A stretch of DNA of 64,000 bases from the NCBI GenBank assembly GCA_016710265.1, contig JADJJL010000004.1:124001-188000 (forward strand), given 5' to 3'. The DNA comes from Saprospiraceae bacterium (lineage in GTDB: Bacteria; Bacteroidota; Bacteroidia; Chitinophagales; Saprospiraceae). This document shows positions 27,070 to 35,258 of the stretch, in pieces (the first letter of the stretch is position 1; every line of letters begins with the position of its first letter). Below the pieces are notes generated by a model. It was not told the DNA's origin and did no database searches. It was given only the letters and a program-made list of their open reading frames with translations. The position numbers were made by a program, and so were the translations under genes.

Positions 27070-27142
27070 GATCTGTTAGCTCAGTCGGTAGAGCAACGGC
27101 CTTTTAAGCCGTGGGCCTTGGGTTCGAGTCCCAAACAGATCA
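27070..27142 (+). tRNA. tRNA-Lys (anticodon UUU)
   Basis: A 73-nt cloverleaf. The acceptor stem GATCTGT (27070-27076) pairs with ACAGATC (27135-27141), with discriminator A27142. The anticodon arm is ACGGC-CTTTTAA-GCCGT with anticodon TTT at 27103-27105. The T arm contains the invariant GGTTCGAGTCC. The CCA end is not encoded. A promoter lies just upstream and a terminator just downstream, so it is transcribed alone. Confidence 0.96.
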
Positions 27143-27143
27143 C

Positions 27144-27272
27144 TTAAAAGCCTTGTAAGTCTTTGATTTGCAGGGCTTTTTTAATTTTTGCCACCCTATT
27201 TGCCACATCTGTATAATTCCACCATTGTACTTGAGTAGTGGCAATACGATACTTGTTTTTGAATTTTTCCAT
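27144..27272 (-). pseudogene. probable N-terminal stub of a REP-associated tyrosine transposase (RAYT)
   Basis: On the minus strand an ATG at 27272 opens a 42-codon frame beginning MEKFKNKYRIATTQVQWWNY. From memory of the family, this is very close to the usual N-terminus of Bacteroidota REP-associated transposases (IS200-like TnpA relatives), pattern FKNKYRIxSxRxxxWDY. After residue 20 the family similarity stops, and the frame ends inside the tRNA terminator. A full protein would be 180-250 residues with an HUH motif, which is missing. It thus looks like a truncated relic inserted or eroded at the 3' side of tRNA-Lys. Confidence 0.5.
27146..27182 (+). terminator. intrinsic terminator after tRNA-Lys
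   Basis: AAAAGCCTTGTAA (27146-27158) pairs with TTGCAGGGCTTTT (27168-27180) over 13 bp with two G-T wobbles and a 9-nt loop, followed by further T residues. It starts 4 bp after the tRNA. Confidence 0.8.
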
Positions 27273-27330
27273 TATGATTAAAGAAAATGTACATCAAAAG
27301 AAGAGGATTCATTAAAATAAAATTCAAAGC

Positions 27331-29877
27331 CTACATCTTCACCACCTTTCTAACCACCTCCCCTTCATCGGTGATCATATTAAGCATATAGGTTCCAGTG
27401 GGGAAGAGGCCTAGATCCAATGATGTTTTTTGATGAGCGGTGAGCCTTATTTTATCACGCTTGTAGATTTTTCCAGAGGCATCATACCAAATTAGTCGGA
27501 CCTCTGATATGTTTCTATTAGATTGTAAAAATACAAAATCTGAACTTGGATTTGGGAAACACAAAATATTTAGATCTGCACTTTCCTTCTCATCAGATTT
27601 GGTGTCACTGATGATTTCATTTAAAGGATAAGAATATATTCCACGTGCAAAAGTACCAGCAAGCAAAACTCTGGTGATCGGATTCACTTCTAAATCATTG
27701 ACCGGAACGATCGGCATGTTGTTGCCCAGTCGTTTCCAATTGGTGTTGCCATTTACGGCTGCATATACACCCGTTAAAGTAGCTACAGCAAGGTCTTTAT
27801 CAGAATTGTGTTTTAAAATTTGTAAATCAAAAACTGGTATATCTATTAAATCTCCTCCACTGATATTTGTCCAAGTATTGCCATTGTCGATGGATTTGTA
27901 AATGAAAGATTTTAGAACATCGTTGCGATAACTGGTTGCAGTGATGAAAAAACTTTTATCATTTTCTCTGGAGCATTTTACTGAAGTAATCAATGCCGGA
28001 GTTAATCCTGAAGAAACCAAATTCCAATTTGCACCTTTATTTGTAGTAATCCATACATTTCCACTATTGGATCCTGCAATGATGACATTTGGATTGATCT
28101 GAGATTCATCCAGACAAGTCATGGTTGCTGGCGCTGCAGTTTTGTATGGACCGTTGGCTGTAAGATTGGGACTGATGGCTTGCCAATTAGCCACTTGAGC
28201 ATCGTAGTTGGCAAAAACTCTTTGAGCACCTGCATACATGGTATTTGAATTATGACGACTGATTAAATATGGCATGTCCCAATTTTTATTTCCATTGAGG
28301 CCTTCCGTAAATCGGTCATAAGAAAATCCACCATCCTGGGTTTGGTGGAGTGCACCATTTTGATAAAGCACCCAATAGATCTGCGGATCTGTAGGATGAA
28401 AAACAGGTAGAAAGCCATCCCCTCCAAAAATTCGTTCCCAAAATTCCATATCCTGTGCATTTCCTCCACTGGTACCGTTGTCTTGGGCTCCGCCATAAAA
28501 CCAATCGGGTCTATGTGGATTATAAGCTACCCTGTAAAACTGTGTAGTAGGGATATTTTCAATGTCATTCCAAATTTCATTTTGGATATCGTAATGATAC
28601 AATCCACCATCGGTGCCTAGAATGTAATCTCCATTGGGTAAAAATTCAATTTCATGTTTGTCTGCATGCACCTCATAAGACCACCAGATGGGACTTTCCA
28701 ATTCCCAATTTATGCCACCGTCTTTGCTTCTATACAAATCTATTCCCAAAATATATAGGTCGTTAGGATTTTTTGGGTTGACAGCCATTCTTCCAAAATA
28801 CCATCCAAAACCACCTAATGCATCGCAGGGAATGTTGTTTTCATCAAACAAAATATTGACCTTATTCCATGAATCTCCTGCATTGACTGATTTGTACAAT
28901 TGACCAAATTGTTGGCCGCCTCCACAAAAGCTACTATCATTGTACACCATCCTCGCATAAATTACATTGGGAGAGGCAGGACAAACGTCAATTGCAATCC
29001 TTCCATAAACCTGATCATCAATTCCCTGATGTATTTTTTTCCAACTAAGTCCTTTGTCTACACTTCGATATATTCCACTCCCTTCTCCTTGCACACTGCT
29101 GGTACTGTCATTGCGTACGCGATGCCAGGCGGCAGCATAGAGAATAGATGAACTATTAGGTTTTAAAACAAGATTGGAGATTCCTGTAGAATCATTGATG
29201 TAAAGAGATTTGGTCCAATTTAAACCTGCATTTGTAGAAACATAAACTCCTCGTTCTGAATTTCTGGTGAATGGATTTCCCATGGCTGCTACCCAAATGG
29301 TATTGCTGTCATTTGGATCAACAATAATTTCGTTAATAACTCTGGTTTCTTCTAATCCTTGATGAGCCCATGATTTACCACCATCTTTTGATTTATATAT
29401 CCCATTTCCTACAAAAACACCTCCGGGAATGTCGGGGTCCCCGGTGCCCACGTAAATGGTTTCAGGATTTTGTGGGTCAATTGCTATCGCACCGATCGCA
29501 AGGTTGGAAGCTTGATCAAAAATGGGATCCCAACTGAGACCTCCGTCCGTTGTTTTATATATTCCACCCACGGAAAACCCGGTGTAGATTATATCTTGAT
29601 TTTCCGGATGAATGGCCAAACTTGATATGCGACCTCCAATATTGGCAGGACCTTGTAAGGTCCACTCGCCATCAAATTGTGGACTTCTGGAATTCATTTG
29701 CGCCCTGGCACTTTTAAAAAGGGCTTGTTTTTGTTGAATAATTCTTTCTGTTCCTGGTCCAAATCGATCTAGCAAATATTGCTCATTGGGACTTAGTGGT
29801 ATTTCGTATTTGATTTCTTGGCATGCAGAAACCAGAATCCAAAAATAGAGGTAAATGAGACCTTTGTAAGAATTCAT
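27331..29877 (-). CDS. secreted Asp-box (BNR/sortilin-like) beta-propeller protein with T9SS sorting domain
   Basis: An 848-residue protein. The N-terminus (GLIYLYFWILVSACQEI) has a signal helix with a lipobox-like VSAC. Residues about 75-740 carry at least eight Asp-box repeats, e.g. GIYKTTDGGLSW, GIYKSKDGGKSW, GVYVSTNAGLNW, GIYRSVDKGLSW, LYKSVNAGDSW, LYRSKDGGINW, VWITTNKGANW and FIYKSIDNGNTW, as in the Vps10/sortilin and xyloglucanase-type propellers. The last 80 residues (LCFPNPSSDFVFLQ to the end VVRKVVKM) are a type A T9SS sorting domain. It is thus a surface or released protein, probably binding or cleaving a polymer; no glycosidase catalytic site is obvious. It follows gldG on the same strand after 128 bp. 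Confidence 0.82.
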   Translation of the reverse strand: MNSYKGLIYLYFWILVSACQEIKYEIPLSPNEQYLLDRFGPGTERIIQQKQALFKSARAQMNSRSPQFDGEWTLQGPANIGGRISSLAIHPENQDIIYTGFSVGGIYKTTDGGLSWDPIFDQASNLAIGAIAIDPQNPETIYVGTGDPDIPGGVFVGNGIYKSKDGGKSWAHQGLEETRVINEIIVDPNDSNTIWVAAMGNPFTRNSERGVYVSTNAGLNWTKSLYINDSTGISNLVLKPNSSSILYAAAWHRVRNDSTSSVQGEGSGIYRSVDKGLSWKKIHQGIDDQVYGRIAIDVCPASPNVIYARMVYNDSSFCGGGQQFGQLYKSVNAGDSWNKVNILFDENNIPCDALGGFGWYFGRMAVNPKNPNDLYILGIDLYRSKDGGINWELESPIWWSYEVHADKHEIEFLPNGDYILGTDGGLYHYDIQNEIWNDIENIPTTQFYRVAYNPHRPDWFYGGAQDNGTSGGNAQDMEFWERIFGGDGFLPVFHPTDPQIYWVLYQNGALHQTQDGGFSYDRFTEGLNGNKNWDMPYLISRHNSNTMYAGAQRVFANYDAQVANWQAISPNLTANGPYKTAAPATMTCLDESQINPNVIIAGSNSGNVWITTNKGANWNLVSSGLTPALITSVKCSRENDKSFFITATSYRNDVLKSFIYKSIDNGNTWTNISGGDLIDIPVFDLQILKHNSDKDLAVATLTGVYAAVNGNTNWKRLGNNMPIVPVNDLEVNPITRVLLAGTFARGIYSYPLNEIISDTKSDEKESADLNILCFPNPSSDFVFLQSNRNISEVRLIWYDASGKIYKRDKIRLTAHQKTSLDLGLFPTGTYMLNMITDEGEVVRKVVKM

Positions 29878-30005
29878 GTAGGAAATTTAACCAATTAAAC
29901 GCTGAAAATGGTTTTTCGTTTCCTAATAGCCTAAAATCATTTACAATATGATGTATTAATTTGAAAAGAAACAGCAAGGATATGAATCAATAAAGAAAAC
30001 AGTGA

Positions 30006-31487
30006 TTAATTGAATCTTTGTTCCATTCTATTCTGACGTTTTCTCCTCGATTGTGCAGACCTGTAAACGCTATAAATTAGTACCAGTCCTATCGGTAATA
30101 AAAAATTGACATACTTGTACATGCTCCTGCTGGCATCATCCAATTCTTTAATGGGTCTTGTTTGAACAGCTTTGGTCCTTAATTCTATTAGACCTGTGTC
30201 ATCGCTGAGCCAGTCTATTCCATTGACCAAAAGAGATACATTGTCTTCATTGACTTGTTGATTTCTTCCTTGTCCGACCGGAAAATCACCATCTCCGTAT
30301 ACGATCATTCGACCGCCACTTTTCAACTCCAACAATCCACCCATGCAAATATTTTTTTCCGAAAAATCTGCGTGCGTCCACTGTTTTTGAATATCGATCA
30401 TCAATGGCACTTTTTCTGAAGCAGATTTATCGCTACTTAAAATTAACGGAGTCCAATTGTCGGGTCCTTGATATCGAACAGGGCTTGCAAACTGAAATAT
30501 AATTCTATCCAGACCTTTGGTCACCGGGTGGTTTGTAAAATTTTGAATGAGGGGTAAATAAGGAAGTTGCACAGGAGTGGAGAATGAGAAAAAACCGGAT
30601 TGTTGTTGCACCTGTACCGATCCACAAGCGACATCTCTCACCAATGCGCTGTCAACAAAAATTCCTTTGGTCGATAACCATACATCCAATCCTGTCGAAC
30701 TTGCAGTTGCCAAACCTTGTTGTAAATTAGCTTCCACTTGATTCATTGCAATGATTAGATTTCCACCTTTGTAGACATATTGATCCAAAGCTTGTAAATG
30801 CGATGGAGGAATACTGTCTGAAGGCTTAACCAAAACAATGGTTTTAAATTCTGAAGTGTTTGTGCTGTCGGTCAAATAAACGGATTGTACATCATAAAGT
30901 ATGTCCAAAGATTGAAACACTTGACCCATTTCTTGCAAACTGGCTTCTCCGTGACCTTGTATAAATCCTATTTTTGGTTTGTTGGTCACCGTTAATTTTT
31001 TGATGCTGGTGGTTACCGCATATTCCATCGCTGTGCCGGGTTGTACCAAAGGAATGACTTCTTTTTTTTCTTTGTATTGAAGGATCATTCCCAAAAATGC
31101 TTTTAATTGTTTCGCCTGGTCTTTTTCTCTAACATTGATCATCACTGGTTGAATTCCTGCTTTCATAGCCTCTTCTTCTTTTGCCTGATCATCATTTGGA
31201 GAAATGAATTCATATTCAACTTGACCGTTTGAAATATTTTTAAACTCACTCAATAGATCCGTTAATGCCTCTGTAGTTTTGGCAATATCCACAGGAAGAT
31301 CTTTTGAAAAATAGGCTTTGATGGTAACCTTATCATCCAGATTTTTTAAAATATCTCTGGTGGCTTTGCTCAATGTAAATTCTTTATTTTGGGTGAGATC
31401 AAAACGAAAGGATATCCATCTTGCAGCGAGGTTGATGACGATAAATGCAAGAATCGCAATGACTATTTTTGAAAAATATTGGTTCAT
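30006..31487 (-). CDS. gldG: GldG-like ABC transporter auxiliary protein
   Basis: A 493-residue membrane-anchored protein with one N-terminal helix (IVIAILAFIVINLAARWISF), the signature FDLTQNKEFTLSKATRDIL, a large periplasmic domain of the ABC_transp_aux / DUF4350 type (IGFIQGHGEASLQEMGQVFQ), and a C-terminal helix (YVNFLLPIGLVLIYSVYRSA). This is the standard plan of GldG, required for gliding in Flavobacterium. The frame is open to 31532, but that start would overlap gldF; the ATG at 31487 leaves a 10-bp gap and begins at the membrane helix. Gliding itself is not demonstrated, as homologues occur in non-gliding species. Confidence 0.85.
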   Translation of the reverse strand: MNQYFSKIVIAILAFIVINLAARWISFRFDLTQNKEFTLSKATRDILKNLDDKVTIKAYFSKDLPVDIAKTTEALTDLLSEFKNISNGQVEYEFISPNDDQAKEEEAMKAGIQPVMINVREKDQAKQLKAFLGMILQYKEKKEVIPLVQPGTAMEYAVTTSIKKLTVTNKPKIGFIQGHGEASLQEMGQVFQSLDILYDVQSVYLTDSTNTSEFKTIVLVKPSDSIPPSHLQALDQYVYKGGNLIIAMNQVEANLQQGLATASSTGLDVWLSTKGIFVDSALVRDVACGSVQVQQQSGFFSFSTPVQLPYLPLIQNFTNHPVTKGLDRIIFQFASPVRYQGPDNWTPLILSSDKSASEKVPLMIDIQKQWTHADFSEKNICMGGLLELKSGGRMIVYGDGDFPVGQGRNQQVNEDNVSLLVNGIDWLSDDTGLIELRTKAVQTRPIKELDDASRSMYKYVNFLLPIGLVLIYSVYRSAQSRRKRQNRMEQRFN

Positions 31488-31497
31488 GGTAGTAGTA

Positions 31498-32217
31498 TTA
31501 TTTTTTTCTAGAAATAAGCCACTCTGCTGCAAACAATCCCAGTAGAGTGAGAGAAATAAAATAAATAAGATCTTTGGTGTCGATCACGCCTCGTGAAATC
31601 GATTCAACATGTTCGTTGACACTTAAATTTAAAAATAGCGTGCCTAATATTCCTCGACTGCTATTGCTCAAAACATCAAAAATGAAATGAAAAAAGATAC
31701 CGATGAATAGTGCAAGAAGAAAGGCTACAATTTGATTGTTGGTCAAACTACTTGCAAACAAGCCAATTGAAATATAAGCGGCACTCATAAGAATTAAACC
31801 CAAGTATCCGCTGACCGTAGCGCCATGATCTATATTACCCAACTTACTGACCGAAACATAATATACCAGTGTAAATCCGAGTGTGATCAATACCAAAAGG
31901 AGACAGGCAAAAAACTTTCCCAACACCAATTGTCTTGGACTGACTGCTTTGGTTAAAAGCAATTCAATCGTTCCCGTTTTCTTTTCTTCAGCGATCATTT
32001 TCATTGTAAGTGCGGGGATGAAAAAAAACAGTGTCCATTTTGCAATAGAGAAAAAGACCTGAAGATCAGCTTCTTTGCGAATGAAAATATCTCCTCCATA
32101 AATCCAGGTAAAAAATCCACTAAAGCCAAGAAAGGCAATGATCAAAATATAAGCGGTGAGTGAGTCAAAAAATGAACCCAACTCTCTGAATGTAATAATT
32201 TTAATAGGTGAAGTCAT
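31498..32217 (-). CDS. gldF: GldF-like ABC transporter permease
   Basis: A 239-residue ABC-2 type permease with six hydrophobic helices. It begins IITFRELGSFFDSLTAYILI and has the typical loop MKMIAEEKKTGTIELLLTKA, followed by LVLGKFFACLLLVLITLG. Together with GldA and GldG it forms an ABC complex of the gliding/T9SS-associated type in Bacteroidota. It lies 12 bp after gldA and 10 bp before gldG, one operon. Confidence 0.87.
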   Translation of the reverse strand: MTSPIKIITFRELGSFFDSLTAYILIIAFLGFSGFFTWIYGGDIFIRKEADLQVFFSIAKWTLFFFIPALTMKMIAEEKKTGTIELLLTKAVSPRQLVLGKFFACLLLVLITLGFTLVYYVSVSKLGNIDHGATVSGYLGLILMSAAYISIGLFASSLTNNQIVAFLLALFIGIFFHFIFDVLSNSSRGILGTLFLNLSVNEHVESISRGVIDTKDLIYFISLTLLGLFAAEWLISRKK

Positions 32218-32229
32218 GATAATTTGTGT

Positions 32230-33156
32230 TTAGTTGACGGTTAAATCACGGAATATGTCTTCGAGTTTGGTTTCAAAAGGAATCATTTCAAGGAGTTCCC
32301 AATGATTGGAAACGCACAATTTAAACACCTCGCGGTTTAGTGGAAGTTCGGAGTTGGACTGAATTTCAAATTTGTTTTCAGCCTGTTGTAAAATATCTAC
32401 CATTCGAACATCCGGCATGCTTTGCAAAGATTGATAAATCCTTTCTGTCTCAGCACCATCTATTCTCACTCTTAGGATTTGTCTCGATTCAGATTGCTTG
32501 CGTAGATTGGCTACGGTACCGTCTGCAACGATTTTGCCTTTGTTGATGATGAGAATGCGGTCACAGGTGGCTTCAACTTCCGGAAGGATATGTGTGCTTA
32601 AAATGACGGTTTTTTCTTTTCCCAAATTTTTAATCAATTCCCTAATTTCAACAATTTGATTAGGGTCCAGTCCTGTGGTAGGCTCATCCAAAATTAAAAT
32701 TTTTGGATTGTGAATAATGGCTTGTGCAAGCCCAACTCTTTGTCTAAATCCCTTGGACAATTCTGTAATCTTTTTATGTTTTTCGACATCCAGACCACAT
32801 TTTACAACCATTTCCCGGACCTTGGATGGGATTTCTGATGGATTGACACCTTGTAAGGCCGCACAAAAACCCAAATAATCCATCACGGGCATGTCTTCGT
32901 ACAAAGGATTGTGCTCAGGTAAATATCCAATTGCTCGACGAATGTCCAATGAAGAACTGCTTGTAGATCCACCATATTGAATTTGGCCCGAATCAGGAGC
33001 GATGTACTGGGTGAGCATCTTCATCGTGGTCGTTTTACCAGCACCATTGGGTCCTAAAAAGCCAACGATTTCGCCGGATTTAACCGAAAACGAAATGTCA
33101 TCGACCGCTTTTTGACTTTCATATCTTTTTGATAATGAAGAAACTATTAAGTCCAT
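32230..33156 (-). CDS. gldA: GldA-like ABC transporter ATP-binding protein
   Basis: A 308-residue ABC ATPase: Walker A GFLGPNGAGKTTTMKML (about 32-48), Q-loop region YLPEHNPLYEDMP, signature ELSKGFRQRVGLAQA, Walker B ILILDEPTTGLDPNQ and H-loop ILSTHILPEVE. A C-terminal extension of about 90 residues after the ATPase core is usual in GldA/CcmA-type proteins. It is the first gene of the gldA-gldF-gldG operon, divergent from the polysaccharide operon. In Flavobacterium johnsoniae gldA is separate from gldFG, so this order is more compact. Confidence 0.9.
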   Translation of the reverse strand: MDLIVSSLSKRYESQKAVDDISFSVKSGEIVGFLGPNGAGKTTTMKMLTQYIAPDSGQIQYGGSTSSSSLDIRRAIGYLPEHNPLYEDMPVMDYLGFCAALQGVNPSEIPSKVREMVVKCGLDVEKHKKITELSKGFRQRVGLAQAIIHNPKILILDEPTTGLDPNQIVEIRELIKNLGKEKTVILSTHILPEVEATCDRILIINKGKIVADGTVANLRKQSESRQILRVRIDGAETERIYQSLQSMPDVRMVDILQQAENKFEIQSNSELPLNREVFKLCVSNHWELLEMIPFETKLEDIFRDLTVN

Positions 33157-33193
33157 AAAATTAAAAAATGAGGTGATAGAGTGAAAATCGCGG

Positions 33194-33221
33194 CAAATTT
33201 ATAAAAATTGGATTCTACAAA
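33194..33221 (-). promoter_or_regulatory. candidate promoter of the gldAFG operon
   Basis: On the minus strand TTTG (33218-33221) precedes TAAATTTG (33194-33201) by 16 bp, slightly shorter than the usual spacing. It is 38 bp upstream of the gldA start. Confidence 0.35.
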
Positions 33222-33358
33222 TTTGAAAATTGCTTAATTTTTTTTGTGGAATTGTATTTTTTGTCAGCAGGCAAGGGCTTCTTTGGGTATTGCTAATGAA
33301 AGTACAGTCCAAAGAACTAAATATTCATATCATTTTAATTATATATATAAAATATTCT

Positions 33359-33366
33359 TAGTTTTG
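33359..33366 (+). promoter_or_regulatory. candidate -7 element (TAGTTTTG) of the polysaccharide operon
   Basis: Fits TAnnTTTG and lies 52 bp before the first gene of the operon. The upstream -33 position reads TTTTAA rather than TTTG, so the call is weak. Confidence 0.35.
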
Positions 33367-33418
33367 CAGTTAGATATAGAAAAATATCTAATCATGTAAT
33401 ATTCGGATATTCCGAAAT

Positions 33419-34468
33419 ATGGAAATAAAGACTGAAAATCAAGAATTTGGAATAAAAGATTTGGTCCAAAGTTTTAGAAACTATGGAATTGAAATCAGAA
33501 AAAAAATCTGGCTGTTTGTCGGCTTGTTCATTTTGATTTCTGGTTTTTTGGTGTATCGATGGGCGGTAGATCAGCCGCTATACATCTCCAAGATCAATTT
33601 TATGCTCAATGATTCTGAAGGTTCATCCATGGGATTTAACTCCATTCTTGGGCAGATTGGTCTTCCAACCACCTCTCAAAGACTCAATCTTCAAAAAATT
33701 CTCGAAATAGCAAAGACTCGAAAAATTGGAGAAAAACTTTATTTCAAAAAACTTGAAATAAACGGGAAGGACGATTTATTGGGAAATCATCTCATTGATG
33801 CTTTGGCGCAGGAATGCAAATGGTTCAATGCTTCATTTTGGAACAGAAACGACAGCATGAATGCGTTTCGATTTTTAGGTACAGGTTTGGACACCAATAA
33901 TATTCAATACCGATTGGCTTTAAAAACCCTTCACACCGAAATTTTAAAAAGAGTGAGCACTCATCTCAATGAGAAAACAGGAATCATGGAAGTTGGATTT
34001 TTAATTTCCAATGAAGAATTGGCCATTCAGTATATTCATTTATTGTATGCTGAATTGAGTGAATTTTACATCAACAAGTCAATTGAAAAGCAAGAAGTCA
34101 CCTATCAAAAATTGCAAAATAAAGTGGATAGCCTACGATCAGTGATATTTAGAAAAGATTATTCATTGGCAGACGTCAAGGACAGTTACAGAAATACCTA
34201 CCTCAATCAAGACGTGGTACCTGCTACTCAAATAGACAGAGATATTAAAATGCTTTCAATTATTTATGGTGAAGCTTTAAAAAATATGGAATTGGCTTCA
34301 TTTAATTTACAGAATAAGACTCCGTTTATTCAGGTTCTGGACATGCCGGTTTCACCATTGGACACCAAAAAGCAAAGTTTGCCTAAAAATTTATTGACAG
34401 CATTGTTGATTTCATTTTTTATAGGAATGGTGATTCTTATTTTTCAAAAAGTAATCAGAGAAAATTAG
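33419..34468 (+). CDS. Wzz-like chain-length determinant / lipopolysaccharide biosynthesis protein
   Basis: A 349-residue inner-membrane protein: an N-terminal cytoplasmic stretch with LVQSFRNYGIEIRKKIWLFV, a transmembrane helix (about 32-52), a periplasmic domain with helices around residues 210-290, and a C-terminal helix (LLTALLISFFIGMVILIF) preceded by a Pro-containing VLDMPVSPLDTKKQSLPKNL. This is the Wzz plan. The protein differs strongly from the Wzz-like protein at 319. It opens the large polysaccharide operon and probably sets chain length for the Wzy at 42426. Confidence 0.75.
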   Translation: MEIKTENQEFGIKDLVQSFRNYGIEIRKKIWLFVGLFILISGFLVYRWAVDQPLYISKINFMLNDSEGSSMGFNSILGQIGLPTTSQRLNLQKILEIAKTRKIGEKLYFKKLEINGKDDLLGNHLIDALAQECKWFNASFWNRNDSMNAFRFLGTGLDTNNIQYRLALKTLHTEILKRVSTHLNEKTGIMEVGFLISNEELAIQYIHLLYAELSEFYINKSIEKQEVTYQKLQNKVDSLRSVIFRKDYSLADVKDSYRNTYLNQDVVPATQIDRDIKMLSIIYGEALKNMELASFNLQNKTPFIQVLDMPVSPLDTKKQSLPKNLLTALLISFFIGMVILIFQKVIREN

Positions 34469-34481
34469 TAATATTCGAACA

Positions 34482-35258
34482 ATGAAAGTAGTCATTTTAG
34501 CTGGAGGATTGGGCACAAGGTTGATGGAGGAAACAGAGTCCAGGCCAAAGCCTATGGTTGAAATTGGTGGTAAACCAATACTCTGGCACATCATGAAAAT
34601 TTATGAGAGTCAAGGCTTCAATGATTTTGTAATTTGTTTGGGTTACAAGGGTTATCAGATAAAGGAATATTTCTTAAATTATTATTTGTACAATTCTGAT
34701 GTAACCATAGAATTGGATAAAAATAAAGTGGATGTACATTATTCACAATCCGAATCTTTTAAAATTACACTCATAGATACTGGGATTAATACCAATACAG
34801 CAGGTAGGATTAAAAGAATCAAACAATATACAGAGGGAAAGCCATTTATGTTGACCTATGGGGATGGACTCAGCAATGTGAACATAAATTCATTGTTAGA
34901 TTTTCATCATGCTTCTGGGAAACTGGCAAGCCTTACGACTATTCAAATGCCGGGCAGATATGGACAATTGGACATTGATCAAAATGGAATTGTGAGTCGA
35001 TTTCAGGAAAAACCGGATGATGATGGACAATGGATCAATGGTGGTTTTTTTGTTTTGGAGCAAGGCATTTTTGATTATTTGGAAGGTGATATGGATCAAA
35101 TCCAATGGGAGAAAAAACCCTTGTTGGAAATTGCGAATGCTGGTCAATTGGCAGCCTTCAAACATCGTGGATTTTGGAAAGGCATGGATGCCTTGAGAGA
35201 TCGAATTGAGTTGGAAGATTTGTGGCAGAAAGGAAAAGCCGAGTGGAAACTATGGTAA
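34482..35258 (+). CDS. rfbF: glucose-1-phosphate cytidylyltransferase
   Basis: A 258-residue nucleotidyltransferase that makes CDP-glucose from CTP and glucose-1-phosphate. Motifs: KVVILAGGLGTRLMEETESR with the GGxGTR nucleotide site, PKPMVEIGGKPILWHIMKIY, YKGYQIKEYFLNYYL, LTYGDGLSNVNI and WKGMDALRDRIELEDLW. These are specific for RfbF rather than for RmlA. The gene ends TGGTAA and overlaps the ATG of rfbG, so translation is coupled. Product commits the pathway to CDP-linked sugars. Confidence 0.95.
   Translation: MKVVILAGGLGTRLMEETESRPKPMVEIGGKPILWHIMKIYESQGFNDFVICLGYKGYQIKEYFLNYYLYNSDVTIELDKNKVDVHYSQSESFKITLIDTGINTNTAGRIKRIKQYTEGKPFMLTYGDGLSNVNINSLLDFHHASGKLASLTTIQMPGRYGQLDIDQNGIVSRFQEKPDDDGQWINGGFFVLEQGIFDYLEGDMDQIQWEKKPLLEIANAGQLAAFKHRGFWKGMDALRDRIELEDLWQKGKAEWKLW

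Noticed and set aside
27070..27330. Integrated element or attachment site at tRNA-Lys
   Set aside because: No integrase gene and no direct repeat of the tRNA 3' end were found in the window; only a transposase stub is present.
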